Assembly (NCBI RefSeq): GCF_001509555.1
Contig: NZ_LMAS01000001.1
Span: 32,971-96,970, forward strand
From: Bacillus sp. FJAT-29937
GTDB taxonomy: Bacteria; Bacillota; Bacilli; Bacillales; Cytobacillaceae
DNA length: 64,000 nt
Direction of reading: 5' to 3'
Below are positions 26,731-35,526 of this stretch, piece after piece. Position 1 is the stretch's first letter, and every line of letters starts with the position of its first letter. The notes beneath the pieces were generated by a model. That model searched no databases and was not told where the DNA came from. It saw nothing but the letters and a program-made list of their open reading frames with translations. The translations under genes were made by a program, and so were the position numbers.

Positions 26731-27936
26731 CTATCCGCTAACTGCCCGTGTACGGCTTCTTGCTACAATATACAAGTAAAGAATAATAGAAAAAAGTACG
26801 GATACTGCTGCCACTAAATAAATCGTACCATATCCAAACCAGTGGCCAATTTGGCCGAAAGCAATCGCTCCAATTCCTATCCCTAAATCAAAAAATGAGT
26901 AAAAGGTTGCGTTGGCCATTCCTCGCCGATGAATTGGAGCTGTCTTTATTGACCAAGCTTGCAGGGCAGGCTGAACGGTGCCAAAGCCTAAGCCATAAAG
27001 AATAGCAGCTATGTAGAGGACCATGCTATTTGGCAGCCATGATAGGAATACCATCGAGATCAATACAAGAACAGCTCCTGGAATAAAAACAGCCTGATGT
27101 CCCTTCTGATCATAAATTTTTCCCGCAAATGTCCTTGATATCAATAAGGCAAAGGCATAAAGCAGAAAATACCATTGAATTCCTTCAATCCCTTTTTGCG
27201 CAGAATAAAGGGGCAGGAAAGTGGCGATTCCTCCAAAAGTGACCGTTAAAAAGAATAACAGCAAAGAAGGTGGAATCGCGCTTTTTTCATAGAAGTCCCA
27301 CTTTTTATGAGGCTGCTGGACAGCTGCGGGATCAACTTGTTTATAGCGAATTTTCATAGATAGAATGAATGCTATTAGTCCAAGAAGTGAACAAATGATA
27401 AACAACATTTTAAAAGAAATAGTCCCTGTTAAAGCGAGACCAAGAGTGGGCCCAAGTGCTAAAGCAATATTCCCCGAAAGTCCATAATATCCCATTCCTT
27501 CTCCGCGCCTTCTTGGCGGGATAAGATCAGTCGCAATCGTTCCTGAAGCGGTTGTGGAAAAGCCCCAGCCAACTCCTTGAACAATTCTAATAATGAAAAG
27601 GAAGAATAAACTTGGGACAAAACCAAATGATCCTACGGAGATTATAAATATTCCCAGTCCAAATAAGTAAACAAAACGCCTGCCTCTTGATTCTAATGCA
27701 TGCCCGGCAAAGGGACGGAGAAGCAGGGCAGAGAAAGTAAAAATTCCTACTACTATGCCGATAAGCTGATCATTTCCTCCTAATTCCTCGACAAAAAGTG
27801 GGATCGTTGGAAGCGTCATCTGAAATCCAAGGAAGATAAAAAAGTTGGACAAGACAATTAAGATAAAATCCCGCGTCCAAATCTTATCGGAACCCGTTCT
27901 TTTCCGAAGGGTATCATCTACTACATGGTGGCTCAT
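26731..27936 (-). CDS. MFS transporter
   Basis: A 401-aa, 12-segment major facilitator protein. The loop 2-3 motif reads GHALESRGRRFVYLFG near residue 77, and an internal RRRGEGMGYYGLSGNIALALGP lies near residue 145, which fits the drug:H+ antiporter-1 type. ATG at 27936 is chosen because the earlier ATG (27942) is too close to the AGGGGGA site. It stands alone; the substrate is unknown, and a multidrug or sugar efflux role is a guess. Confidence 0.82.
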   Translation of the reverse strand: MSHHVVDDTLRKRTGSDKIWTRDFILIVLSNFFIFLGFQMTLPTIPLFVEELGGNDQLIGIVVGIFTFSALLLRPFAGHALESRGRRFVYLFGLGIFIISVGSFGFVPSLFFLFIIRIVQGVGWGFSTTASGTIATDLIPPRRRGEGMGYYGLSGNIALALGPTLGLALTGTISFKMLFIICSLLGLIAFILSMKIRYKQVDPAAVQQPHKKWDFYEKSAIPPSLLLFFLTVTFGGIATFLPLYSAQKGIEGIQWYFLLYAFALLISRTFAGKIYDQKGHQAVFIPGAVLVLISMVFLSWLPNSMVLYIAAILYGLGFGTVQPALQAWSIKTAPIHRRGMANATFYSFFDLGIGIGAIAFGQIGHWFGYGTIYLVAAVSVLFSIILYLYIVARSRTRAVSG

Positions 27937-28135
27937 GATCATTTCCCCCTGTGTAACACTTAAAATGATTATTTAGTATATTTAGGGACACTAAGTATAA
28001 TGTCCATTGTACATAAGATTGGATGAAATTTCTATTTTAATGGTCTGCTTTAGTGTTATCCATTGGAGGGGATCTATTCTTTAATTGCAAGTTCACAGTA
28101 TGTAAAAATGATTGGGATTTTACTTTATCACATGA

Positions 28136-28165
28136 AAAAAACACAGCCATTAAAAGCTGTGTCAG
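28136..28165 (-). terminator. terminator of the SulP-arsR operon
   Basis: On the minus strand ACACAGC and GCTGTGT pair around TTTTAATG and end in TTTTTTT. It overlaps the arsR stop codon. Confidence 0.8.
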
Positions 28166-28509
28166 TCTGTTTCCTCATTGCTTTCCATCTCCGATAATTT
28201 ATCCAGCATTGAAATAGTATCCACAAGATGATTATTAAAAATCTGTCTTGCCACTTGAAGCAATTCAATAATCATTGGATCTCTTAATGAATAAATCACC
28301 CGGTTACCATCCTTCGTACCAGTTACAATATTTTTTGATCGTAACACTGTTAGCTGCTGGGAAACAGCAGAGCCTTCACTTCCAACGAGTGATTGAATTT
28401 CATTTACACTTTTATCTCCATCTGAGAGCAGCTCAAGAATTCGTATTCTAAGTGGATGGGCTAAAGCTTTAAAGAAATCCGCTTTGAATTTTTGCATTTC
28501 AAGGTTCAT
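28162..28509 (-). CDS. ArsR-family HTH regulator without cysteines
   Basis: A 115-aa winged-helix protein with the ArsR signature FKALAHPLRIRILELL near residue 13 and recognition region SAVSQQLTVLRSKNIV near residue 47. It contains no Cys, so a thiol-based metal or persulfide switch as in ArsR or BigR is unlikely; acidic/His residues near the C-terminus could still bind a metal. It lies 30 bp downstream of the SulP permease on the same strand, so it probably regulates that operon. Confidence 0.88.
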   Translation of the reverse strand: MNLEMQKFKADFFKALAHPLRIRILELLSDGDKSVNEIQSLVGSEGSAVSQQLTVLRSKNIVTGTKDGNRVIYSLRDPMIIELLQVARQIFNNHLVDTISMLDKLSEMESNEETD

Positions 28510-28539
28510 TTGAATAACCTCTCTTTATCTAGTGCATTT

Positions 28540-30294
28540 TTATGAAGTAAATGCCCTTTTACCAGAATGTTGTGTCATGGAGGATAGCTCCTTGCATTCC
28601 TTAAAGGCAAAGTGTTTGCAGCCAAGGCATTTCTCTCTATTTAATTCTTGTAATGCATAATTAATCGCTTCTCCAGTATGTTCGAAGAAATGATCTTCTC
28701 TAATTGAATCGTATAATCCAGTTTTTTTCATCATTTTCATCGGCTGTGGCCTTATTCCGGAGATTAAGACAGTGCCATGCTTGGAAAAGTCGTTAATGAT
28801 GTTAGCTAAAGAAGCCTCTCCAGTAGTATCCATAAATGGAACCTTTGACATTCTCAGCAGCAATACCTTTGGTTTATAATTGATTGTGCTCATTATCGTA
28901 TGTGAAAAAGTTTGTGCCGCGCCAAAGAATAAGGGACCTTCTATATTGTAAATACTTATTTGTGGACAATCACGATTATCTGAAACCATATGGGTTTGTA
29001 CTTTTTCGTGTTTGTTCTGATGATCTGGCAATGCTTTCGCAGTGACCATGATGTCACTCATTCGTTTTGTAAATAAAATGACGGCTAATAACAACCCAAC
29101 CTCAACTGCTGCCGTCAAATTTATAAATACGGTTAATAGAAACGTGACAGAAAGGACAAGGGAATCTTCCGTTTTTGTTTTTAATACATGATAGAATACA
29201 TGTCTTTCACTCATATTCCAGGCAACTACCATTAATATCGGCGCCATACTCGCTAATGGAATGCTTGAAGCATAAGGAGCAAAGAGGACTAGTATTAATA
29301 ATACCATGAACCCATGGATGATCCCAGAGACAGGAGATACGGCACCGTTTTTTATATTTGTAGCTGTGCGGGCAATTGCACCGGTTGCTGGAATCCCTCC
29401 GAATAACGGGGTAATCATATTGGCGACACCCTGACCAACAAGCTCACGATTACTGTGATGTTTGCTGTTCGTCATCCCATCCGCTACAACGGCTGAAAGC
29501 AACGATTCAATAGCACCAAGAATGGCAATGACAAAAGCAGGTCTAATAAGCTGAACGATTTTGTCCAAAGTAATGTCCGGAATGGAAAAACGCGGTAATG
29601 AGCTTGGAATGTCACCATACGTAGATCCGATCGTGGCAACTTCTCCGGGATAAAAGATAGCAGCAACAATCGTTGATAAAAGCAATCCAATTAAAGGACC
29701 GGGAACTTTCGGAAATAGCTTAGGTGTGAGAATAATAGTTATTAAGCAAATGCCAGCAGTCAACACACTAAAAATATTAATCGTTTGCAGATGACGAAAA
29801 ACTTCAACAATATTTTCGTGAAAGAATTCATGCTGCTTAACGCCATCTAATCCGAGGAAATTGGCGATTTGCCCTGTAAAAATAATGACAGCAATTCCCG
29901 ATGTAAATCCGATTGTAACAGGTCTTGGAATGAATTTTATTAATGCCCCTAAACGAAATACACCCATTAAACAAAGGATAATTCCCGCCATAAATCCTGC
30001 AATAAGAAGGTTTTCGTAGCCGTAGGTAATAACAACGCCAAATAATATCGGGATAAATGCCCCGGTTGGACCGCCAATTTGGTATTTTGATCCCCCTAAT
30101 AAGGCAATTAAGATTCCCGCAATAATCGTTGTATAAATTCCATACTCAGGCTTGACTCCTGATGCAATAGCAAATGCCATGCCAAGAGGGATGGCAATCA
30201 CGCCTACAACTAATCCAGACAAAAGATCCTTTTGGAAGCCTTGTAGAGAATACCCTTTATATCTGCCAGTGAAAAACCATTTTTCTCGCTCCAT
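28540..30294 (-). CDS. SulP-family anion permease with STAS domain
   Basis: A 584-aa SLC26/SulP transporter: an N-terminal 12-14 segment core (FQKDLLSGLVVGVIAIPLGMAFAI near residue 20, GAFIPILFGVV near residue 78) and a STAS domain (about residues 440-550, with LLLRMSKVPFMDTTG). After STAS there is an unusual tail with CLGCKHFAFKEC, a CxxC-x7-C cluster. Possible substrates are sulfate or bicarbonate; the sequence does not decide. First gene of an operon with the ArsR regulator. Confidence 0.88.
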   Translation of the reverse strand: MEREKWFFTGRYKGYSLQGFQKDLLSGLVVGVIAIPLGMAFAIASGVKPEYGIYTTIIAGILIALLGGSKYQIGGPTGAFIPILFGVVITYGYENLLIAGFMAGIILCLMGVFRLGALIKFIPRPVTIGFTSGIAVIIFTGQIANFLGLDGVKQHEFFHENIVEVFRHLQTINIFSVLTAGICLITIILTPKLFPKVPGPLIGLLLSTIVAAIFYPGEVATIGSTYGDIPSSLPRFSIPDITLDKIVQLIRPAFVIAILGAIESLLSAVVADGMTNSKHHSNRELVGQGVANMITPLFGGIPATGAIARTATNIKNGAVSPVSGIIHGFMVLLILVLFAPYASSIPLASMAPILMVVAWNMSERHVFYHVLKTKTEDSLVLSVTFLLTVFINLTAAVEVGLLLAVILFTKRMSDIMVTAKALPDHQNKHEKVQTHMVSDNRDCPQISIYNIEGPLFFGAAQTFSHTIMSTINYKPKVLLLRMSKVPFMDTTGEASLANIINDFSKHGTVLISGIRPQPMKMMKKTGLYDSIREDHFFEHTGEAINYALQELNREKCLGCKHFAFKECKELSSMTQHSGKRAFTS

Positions 30295-30316
30295 ATTATC
30301 CCTTCTTTATTTTTAT

Positions 30317-30354
30317 TATATTCATATATTAGTATATCTGATTATTTGAATATA
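30317..30354 (-). promoter_or_regulatory. possible ArsR operator upstream of the SulP gene
   Basis: The repeat TATATTCA ... TGAATATA frames AT-rich dyad sequence 23 bp upstream of the permease start, with a nested TAGTATA/TATACTA pair. ArsR-family sites are often AT-rich imperfect dyads like this. Suggestive only. Confidence 0.4.
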
Positions 30355-30402
30355 CTATAATACGAATGTATACCTAATTCTTTATCCTGTCAAAGGAAAT
30401 AA

Positions 30403-30432
30403 AAAAGGAACTAATCGCAAAATTAGTTCCTT
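30403..30432 (-). terminator. terminator of the nucleobase permease gene
   Basis: AAGGAACTAAT pairs with ATTAGTTCCTT and, on the minus strand, is followed by TTTTTATT. Confidence 0.85.
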
Positions 30433-30461
30433 CAAATTTATTTATTTGCTAAAATAATCGA

Positions 30462-31796
30462 TCATTCAATTACAGGTTCGGATGTAGAACTTTCTCTGCC
30501 AGTCGGAATGACTAAGTTTATTATGACCGTAGCAAGGGCGCCAACTGTAATTCCAGAAGATAAAATATATGTTGCCCATTCAGGTGCACTGTATAACACA
30601 TCTTTTGGCAAAACAGTTACTGCGATCGTTAAAAGAATCGGGATCCCAATAACCATCATATTACGGTCATCAATGATGATTGGCTGGATAACCTTCATGC
30701 CATTCGTCACAATCGCTACACAAACGATACCAAAGATCCCGTTAATGACAGGCTCAGGGATACAAGTGATAGCAGTAGAAAGCTTTGGTACAAGCCCTAA
30801 GCAGACGAGGATAAGTCCGCTGGCCATAATCGCTAATCGGCTGGCAACTCCAGTAATTGCAAGAAGTCCCGCATTAGATGAATAACCCGTCATAGGTGTG
30901 CTTCCAAATAGGGCACCAACAAAACATCCAAGACCTTCACCAACGGAAGCCCGGTTTAAACGCTTCTCATCAAGTTCTTTTCCTGTCACGGTAGAAACAA
31001 CAAACCACGTACCAGTCGTTTCGATCAAAATAATAAAATAAACTAAAACCATTGTAATAATCGCACTTATATTAAAAATTGGTTTCCCAAAAGGAAGAAA
31101 TGATGGCAATGAGAACCAAGCGGCTTCCTTAACAGGAGAGAAATCAACGGCTCCGAAAAAGCTTGCTGTAATAGTTCCTGCAACAATGGCAATCAATACA
31201 GAAATCAAGCGGAAAAAAGTACCGACTCCATTCATTTTCCGGCCAAGAAGCATACAAATGATTAGGACACCCGCAGAAACAGCAGCAACGATAATGTTGT
31301 CGCCTACATTGCCAGGAGCAATATAGATATTATTCATTCCGACCGGCATTAAGGCAATCCCAACAATGATAATAACGGTTCCCCCGACAAGAGGAGGAAT
31401 GACTCTTTTCACTACCTTTGCAAACCATTTCAATGGATATCCTAGTAATGCAATGATAAGTGCCCCAGGAATAAGACTTCCCGCAATCGCTCCTAATCCA
31501 AGCTTTCCCCCAATAGCTGCAATCGCTCCAATTGGTACATAGGAAGGACCCTGTACGACCGGGAGCTTAATTCCGGCACCTGTCTGAATTAAAGTAGCAA
31601 GCCCTGTTGCCAGAAAGCACATTTGAATAAAGAAAGACGTATTTTCAGTACCTAATGATAAAAGACCAGCAATGATGATTGGTGCAATATACAAATCCAT
31701 AGCTAATACGTGCTGTGCTCCAAGAAGGAGTGCCTTGCCATAACTAATTTTATCATCTACTCCAATGATAATCCCATTATTTGGTTTCTTTTCCAA
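30462..31796 (-). CDS. NCS2-family purine (xanthine/uric acid-type) permease
   Basis: A 444-aa, roughly 14-segment nucleobase:cation symporter-2. N-terminal LGAQHVLAMDLYIAPIIIAG near residue 28, QGPSYVPIGAIAAIGG near residue 83, and the signature region GSTPMTGYSSNAGLLAITGVASR near residue 315. It divides from a Rieske oxygenase across a PurR-like operator, so a purine rather than uracil substrate is favoured. Confidence 0.88.
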   Translation of the reverse strand: MEKKPNNGIIIGVDDKISYGKALLLGAQHVLAMDLYIAPIIIAGLLSLGTENTSFFIQMCFLATGLATLIQTGAGIKLPVVQGPSYVPIGAIAAIGGKLGLGAIAGSLIPGALIIALLGYPLKWFAKVVKRVIPPLVGGTVIIIVGIALMPVGMNNIYIAPGNVGDNIIVAAVSAGVLIICMLLGRKMNGVGTFFRLISVLIAIVAGTITASFFGAVDFSPVKEAAWFSLPSFLPFGKPIFNISAIITMVLVYFIILIETTGTWFVVSTVTGKELDEKRLNRASVGEGLGCFVGALFGSTPMTGYSSNAGLLAITGVASRLAIMASGLILVCLGLVPKLSTAITCIPEPVINGIFGIVCVAIVTNGMKVIQPIIIDDRNMMVIGIPILLTIAVTVLPKDVLYSAPEWATYILSSGITVGALATVIINLVIPTGRESSTSEPVIE

Positions 31797-31872
31797 AACG
31801 GTATTCCTCCTTGATATTCTGCGTTTTTCACCTTTTCAACTGGATTATATTAAAAAACAATCCGTTTGTATA

Positions 31873-31917
31873 TCAAAAACGAACATTTTTTTTAAAAAAA
31901 ATATTTTTGTTCGTGTT
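31873..31917. promoter_or_regulatory. candidate PurR operator in a divergent promoter
   Basis: AAAACGAACATT and, inverted, TTTTGTTCGTGTTT frame an A/T-rich centre, with 24 bases between CGAAC and GTTCG. This matches the paired inverted PurBoxes (core CGAA) bound by the Gram-positive PurR repressor. It lies between the purine permease and the Rieske oxygenase and could control both. Confidence 0.65.
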
Positions 31918-31985
31918 TGCAATTGACTAATGAAAACTATATTATTACAATTAAAATAGAAAATACATATTTAAAGGGGTCTAAA

Positions 31986-32960
31986 ATGATACAAGATCAA
32001 ACGTTGCTAGAAGATTGGATTGTAGCCTGCCGCTCTGTTGATGTGAAGGAAAAGCCGATTCAAGTAATCGTGATGGGAGAGCGTCTCGTTATTTTTAGAA
32101 ATAGTGAAGGAGTTCATGCATTTAAAGATTTATGCATTCATAGAGGAGCTGCCTTATCATTAGGGGAAGTTAAGAATGATTGTCTTGTCTGTCCTTACCA
32201 TGCTTGGGAGTTTCATCATAATGGCGATTGTGTAAAGATTCCTCAGCTTCCGGAAGGCAGAGCGATTCCTAAGAAGGCAAAGGCAACGGCTTATGGCTGC
32301 ACAGAAAAATATGGCTTTATTTGGGTGAACCTAGCTAATAACAATCCGGAATTCTTTAATTATAAAGAAATGGAAACAACGGATTACCATAACGTCATTT
32401 GGGGCCCGCAGTCAGTAAATGCCAAGCCCCCTCGTATCGTTGAAAACTTCTTGGATGTTGGCCATTTGGCAGTCGTCCATCAAGGATTCCTTGGAGACGA
32501 ATCTCATCGAGAAATTATCGATTATTCCGTAAATAAAGAAGGGAATCGAATATTCTCAGACGAAATCGCCATTTATCAGCCTGATCCAGATGGTTCTGGA
32601 AATCCGAAATATGTCTATTACACATATGAAATTATTCGTCCTTTAACCGTCCTTTTCACTAAGAAGGATCGTGAAAACGGGACACATATGACGATTTTAT
32701 TAACAGTCCGCCCAGAAACAGAAGATAAATCTGTAGCTTATGGAATTCTTTCATTCGACTACGAAACAGGGTTATCAGATGAAGAAATCATTAAGTTCCA
32801 GAATGAAATTTTTGCTCAGGATAAACCAGTAGTTGAGAACCAAAAGCCTGAAGAACTACCGCTTGATTTACAAGTTGAGCTTTCGCTAGTAAGCGATAGG
32901 ATGAGTATTGCTTATCGACAGTATTTAAAGGACTTAGGAGTAATCCACGGGACTAATTAG
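31986..32960 (+). CDS. Rieske non-heme iron oxygenase, alpha-subunit type
   Basis: A 324-aa oxygenase. The Rieske [2Fe-2S] ligands are in CIHRG and CPYH (CxH-x16-CxxH, residues of about 48-70). The mononuclear iron site is NFLDVGHLAVVHQG near residue 155 (Dx2Hx4H). I choose the ATG at 31986 behind AAAGGGG; the frame is open upstream but has no ribosome site. The family includes vanillate demethylase and N-demethylases acting on methylxanthines. The adjoining purine permease and PurR-like operator suggest a purine-like substrate, which is inference. No reductase partner gene is adjacent. Confidence 0.88.
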   Translation: MIQDQTLLEDWIVACRSVDVKEKPIQVIVMGERLVIFRNSEGVHAFKDLCIHRGAALSLGEVKNDCLVCPYHAWEFHHNGDCVKIPQLPEGRAIPKKAKATAYGCTEKYGFIWVNLANNNPEFFNYKEMETTDYHNVIWGPQSVNAKPPRIVENFLDVGHLAVVHQGFLGDESHREIIDYSVNKEGNRIFSDEIAIYQPDPDGSGNPKYVYYTYEIIRPLTVLFTKKDRENGTHMTILLTVRPETEDKSVAYGILSFDYETGLSDEEIIKFQNEIFAQDKPVVENQKPEELPLDLQVELSLVSDRMSIAYRQYLKDLGVIHGTN

Positions 32961-32989
32961 GTTATTAGTTCTCTGTTAAATCTACTAAA

Positions 32990-33016
32990 AGGGCTTTGCT
33001 CAGTGAGTAAAGCCCT
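32990..33016. terminator. bidirectional terminator
   Basis: AGGGCTTT and AAAGCCCT pair with an inner CTCA/GAGT stem between the convergent Rieske gene (+) and ger operon (-). Confidence 0.75.
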
Positions 33017-33179
33017 AAATAATTAAGCCAAATATAGATCCAATAATGGTTCCGCCTATTAACAAGAAGACGCCAAATGCTCCAAGTTTATTCCTTTCTT
33101 TCCAAAGTGAAATACAAAAACCTAACGAATAAAGGATGACAAGAACTAAGGTAATCCAAACGAATATATTGATATTCAA
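33015..33179 (-). CDS. small two-helix membrane protein, probable GerD-type D subunit of the receptor operon
   Basis: A 54-codon frame starting with TTG directly after the GerC stop (ribosome site GGTGAGGGA in the end of gerC). The protein MNINIFVWITLVLVIL... has two hydrophobic segments (residues 5-24 and 34-54) joined by SLWKERNKLG. Small two-helix D proteins are known at the ends of Bacillus germinant receptor operons, where they modulate receptor activity. Size, topology and position all agree; there is no sequence signature to prove it. Confidence 0.7.
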   Translation of the reverse strand: MNINIFVWITLVLVILYSLGFCISLWKERNKLGAFGVFLLIGGTIIGSIFGLII

Positions 33180-33180
33180 T

Positions 33181-34431
33181 TTAATCCCTCACCTTTTTAA
33201 TATTAGGCAATTTACTTTGTCTTCCATAATCATTAATTTTAACTTTAACGGTAACTTTTGCATCCATCGTTGGATATGATTTCATCCAATCAAATTTTTG
33301 ATAATCGGGTAGGGTGGAAAATTGCTTTCTCGCATATAATGACCATCCAAAAGGCTCACCCTTGAATTCCTCCTGTGTTTTTTTTACAAAATCATTCAAT
33401 CTCTTTTCAAGCCGTTCTTCAATTTGCCTTTTTAATTCCTCACGTTTATCCTTTTGCTTAGCGTAATTTACCATACTTTGGTCTGATAATACATCTACTA
33501 CAAGCGGAACGGTTATACGGATGGTGGAATTTCCCTTTACCAAATTCATTTGAATATCAGCTTCCGCCTGTCGCGAGATCCTTAAGCCCATATTGTAATT
33601 TTTATTGAATGGGTCTGGGAAAGAAGCAAGCATATCATTGGCATGCTTAATGTTATTTAAAAGGTAAGTCATTCGAGTTTCTTCCCCTGTCAATTTTCCG
33701 ATCATTCTTCCTTCCTTAAATACTGCTGAACCTAAAAACTCCGTTTTGTTCGTCGTTCCACTAGGATTGAATTGACCCGCAAATATATTATCTTCATTAT
33801 TCATTTCTTTCGTTCCATCCTCACCATGTTCGGTAGTTGCATAGATTCCCAAAAAGAGGTCGGCATCAGCCTCTGTTACTCTCAAGTACGAATGCAACTC
33901 GGAAAAGGGAATGAGGCCGGTTTCATTTCCCCTATGAATAATATTTTCAAAATATTTATGTACTCGAGTCTCAAGATTAGGCTTGTTTATTTCCATAAAT
34001 TTAAGAGTTTCTTCCCTTGTAACAATAAAGTAACTATCCCTGCGAATATCCTTAAGTTTTGTTAAATTAAACATCCACCTTACAAAATCATTGTCTTTCG
34101 CCAACTCCTCTGAGACCATAATTATTCTGATCATGTCAAAAGAAATTTCTCTTGCGATAATGGTGGTTGCTAAGCTTTCAGGTGTAATAAGCTCCTTCGT
34201 CTCAACAGAAATAATTTCGGTCGGAGGCTCTGAAGTTTGGCCACCCATTTGAACCGAACCTACTTCTGGATTTGTAATCAAAAAATTGACTTTAATCCCT
34301 TCAACCTCAGCCTTATCAAATCCAAGAGCAACAACGTAATCTTGTTTATCAATTTCCTTAAAATCCCAACACCCACTTAATAACATAATAATCAACATTG
34401 GAAAGAAAAGTTTAATTAGAGACGCTTTCAT
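33181..34431 (-). CDS. Ger(x)C-family spore germinant receptor lipoprotein
   Basis: C subunit (416 aa) of a GerA-type nutrient receptor: a lipoprotein with the lipobox LLSGC (Cys near residue 21) and the typical start CWDFKEIDKQDYVVALGFDKAE. It sits on the outer face of the spore inner membrane. Its start overlaps the B-subunit gene by 20 bp. The closest B. subtilis type (GerA, GerB or GerK) cannot be told from this alone. Confidence 0.92.
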   Translation of the reverse strand: MKASLIKLFFPMLIIMLLSGCWDFKEIDKQDYVVALGFDKAEVEGIKVNFLITNPEVGSVQMGGQTSEPPTEIISVETKELITPESLATTIIAREISFDMIRIIMVSEELAKDNDFVRWMFNLTKLKDIRRDSYFIVTREETLKFMEINKPNLETRVHKYFENIIHRGNETGLIPFSELHSYLRVTEADADLFLGIYATTEHGEDGTKEMNNEDNIFAGQFNPSGTTNKTEFLGSAVFKEGRMIGKLTGEETRMTYLLNNIKHANDMLASFPDPFNKNYNMGLRISRQAEADIQMNLVKGNSTIRITVPLVVDVLSDQSMVNYAKQKDKREELKRQIEERLEKRLNDFVKKTQEEFKGEPFGWSLYARKQFSTLPDYQKFDWMKSYPTMDAKVTVKVKINDYGRQSKLPNIKKVRD

Positions 34432-35515
34432 TGTTTTTTACTCCTTTTATCTTTCCAAATAACCAAATCACTATCGGGAAAATGAGAAATACCGGGGTAG
34501 TAAGGTAGATTATATGTTCACGCAGATGGATAAGTGAAAAAGAGGGACTATCGGGAATTAACCCTAGAACTATTGCCAATGCTGTCATGATCGGTATGAA
34601 ATAATTGATATCTTTTATTTTAAAAATATGGCTAAATAATAGGGCATTTATATATAAATAAATGGTAAAACGCATAAAGGCAGCAACAAGCCAAAAGGGA
34701 AAAAAGAAAATTTCAACATTAATTAAAAACCCTATTTGAAAATATCGAATGGCTTCATGAAATGGATAATTCATTGTTTTCGCACCTACATAATCAAAAA
34801 GCATAATATAACCAATAATGGAAGCTGACATTTCAATCATCACGAACAGAAGACCGATCCAAATGCCCTTTTTATAATTTTCTTTATCTTTAAGGAAAGG
34901 AAAGAGCAATGCCATATAAAATAAATCAGCAAATACTGATGTATGTGTCACACTTTTTTTAATAATCTCCCATTTGCCAGGTCCGAAAAGTGGAAACAGA
35001 AAGTTTGTTTCACCTTTAACAAAAAGCAGTAAGATAACAATCAAAAGGGTTAATTTAATATATAAAAGAAAGGCCCATGCGACTGATCCAATATTACTTA
35101 TCCCTTTTTTTGCCCCGTAGACACATAATGCCATTGACAGTCCATGAATGACTATATAAGGTGTCTTGGTAAAATACATTGAACTAACAAGATTTCCATA
35201 AATGGCTGAATCAACTGAAAGCGCACTGAATGATATCGCAAATAAAAACAAAAGAATGAAGAAACCGATATATTTACCAAAAATATCGAGAATAATTTCT
35301 GCCAAATTCTTATCTCCGTATAAGTCTAACGTCTTGTGGAGTAGGAGTAGAGGCAAAAAGGAAACAGCCCCAATAATTAATGGCGCCATCCATGCAGCAG
35401 TATTTAAATGTTTAAAAAAGATGGTAGGAGTATCATCGCTTAGCTTTGTGCCTACAGTGAGAATAATGATAGCGAATAATTCCCTGATTCCAATTTGTCC
35501 CTTTGATTGATCCAC
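34412..35515 (-). CDS. GerAB-type spore germination permease
   Basis: B subunit (367 aa, ten membrane segments) of the germinant receptor, in the APC-like endospore germination permease family (IGIRELFAIIILTVGTKLSDDTP near residue 8). It binds the germinant within its membrane core. It overlaps the C gene and is 11 bp after the A gene, giving the usual A-B-C order. Confidence 0.93.
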   Translation of the reverse strand: MDQSKGQIGIRELFAIIILTVGTKLSDDTPTIFFKHLNTAAWMAPLIIGAVSFLPLLLLHKTLDLYGDKNLAEIILDIFGKYIGFFILLFLFAISFSALSVDSAIYGNLVSSMYFTKTPYIVIHGLSMALCVYGAKKGISNIGSVAWAFLLYIKLTLLIVILLLFVKGETNFLFPLFGPGKWEIIKKSVTHTSVFADLFYMALLFPFLKDKENYKKGIWIGLLFVMIEMSASIIGYIMLFDYVGAKTMNYPFHEAIRYFQIGFLINVEIFFFPFWLVAAFMRFTIYLYINALLFSHIFKIKDINYFIPIMTALAIVLGLIPDSPSFSLIHLREHIIYLTTPVFLIFPIVIWLFGKIKGVKNNESVSN

Positions 35516-35526
35516 TTAACATTCTC

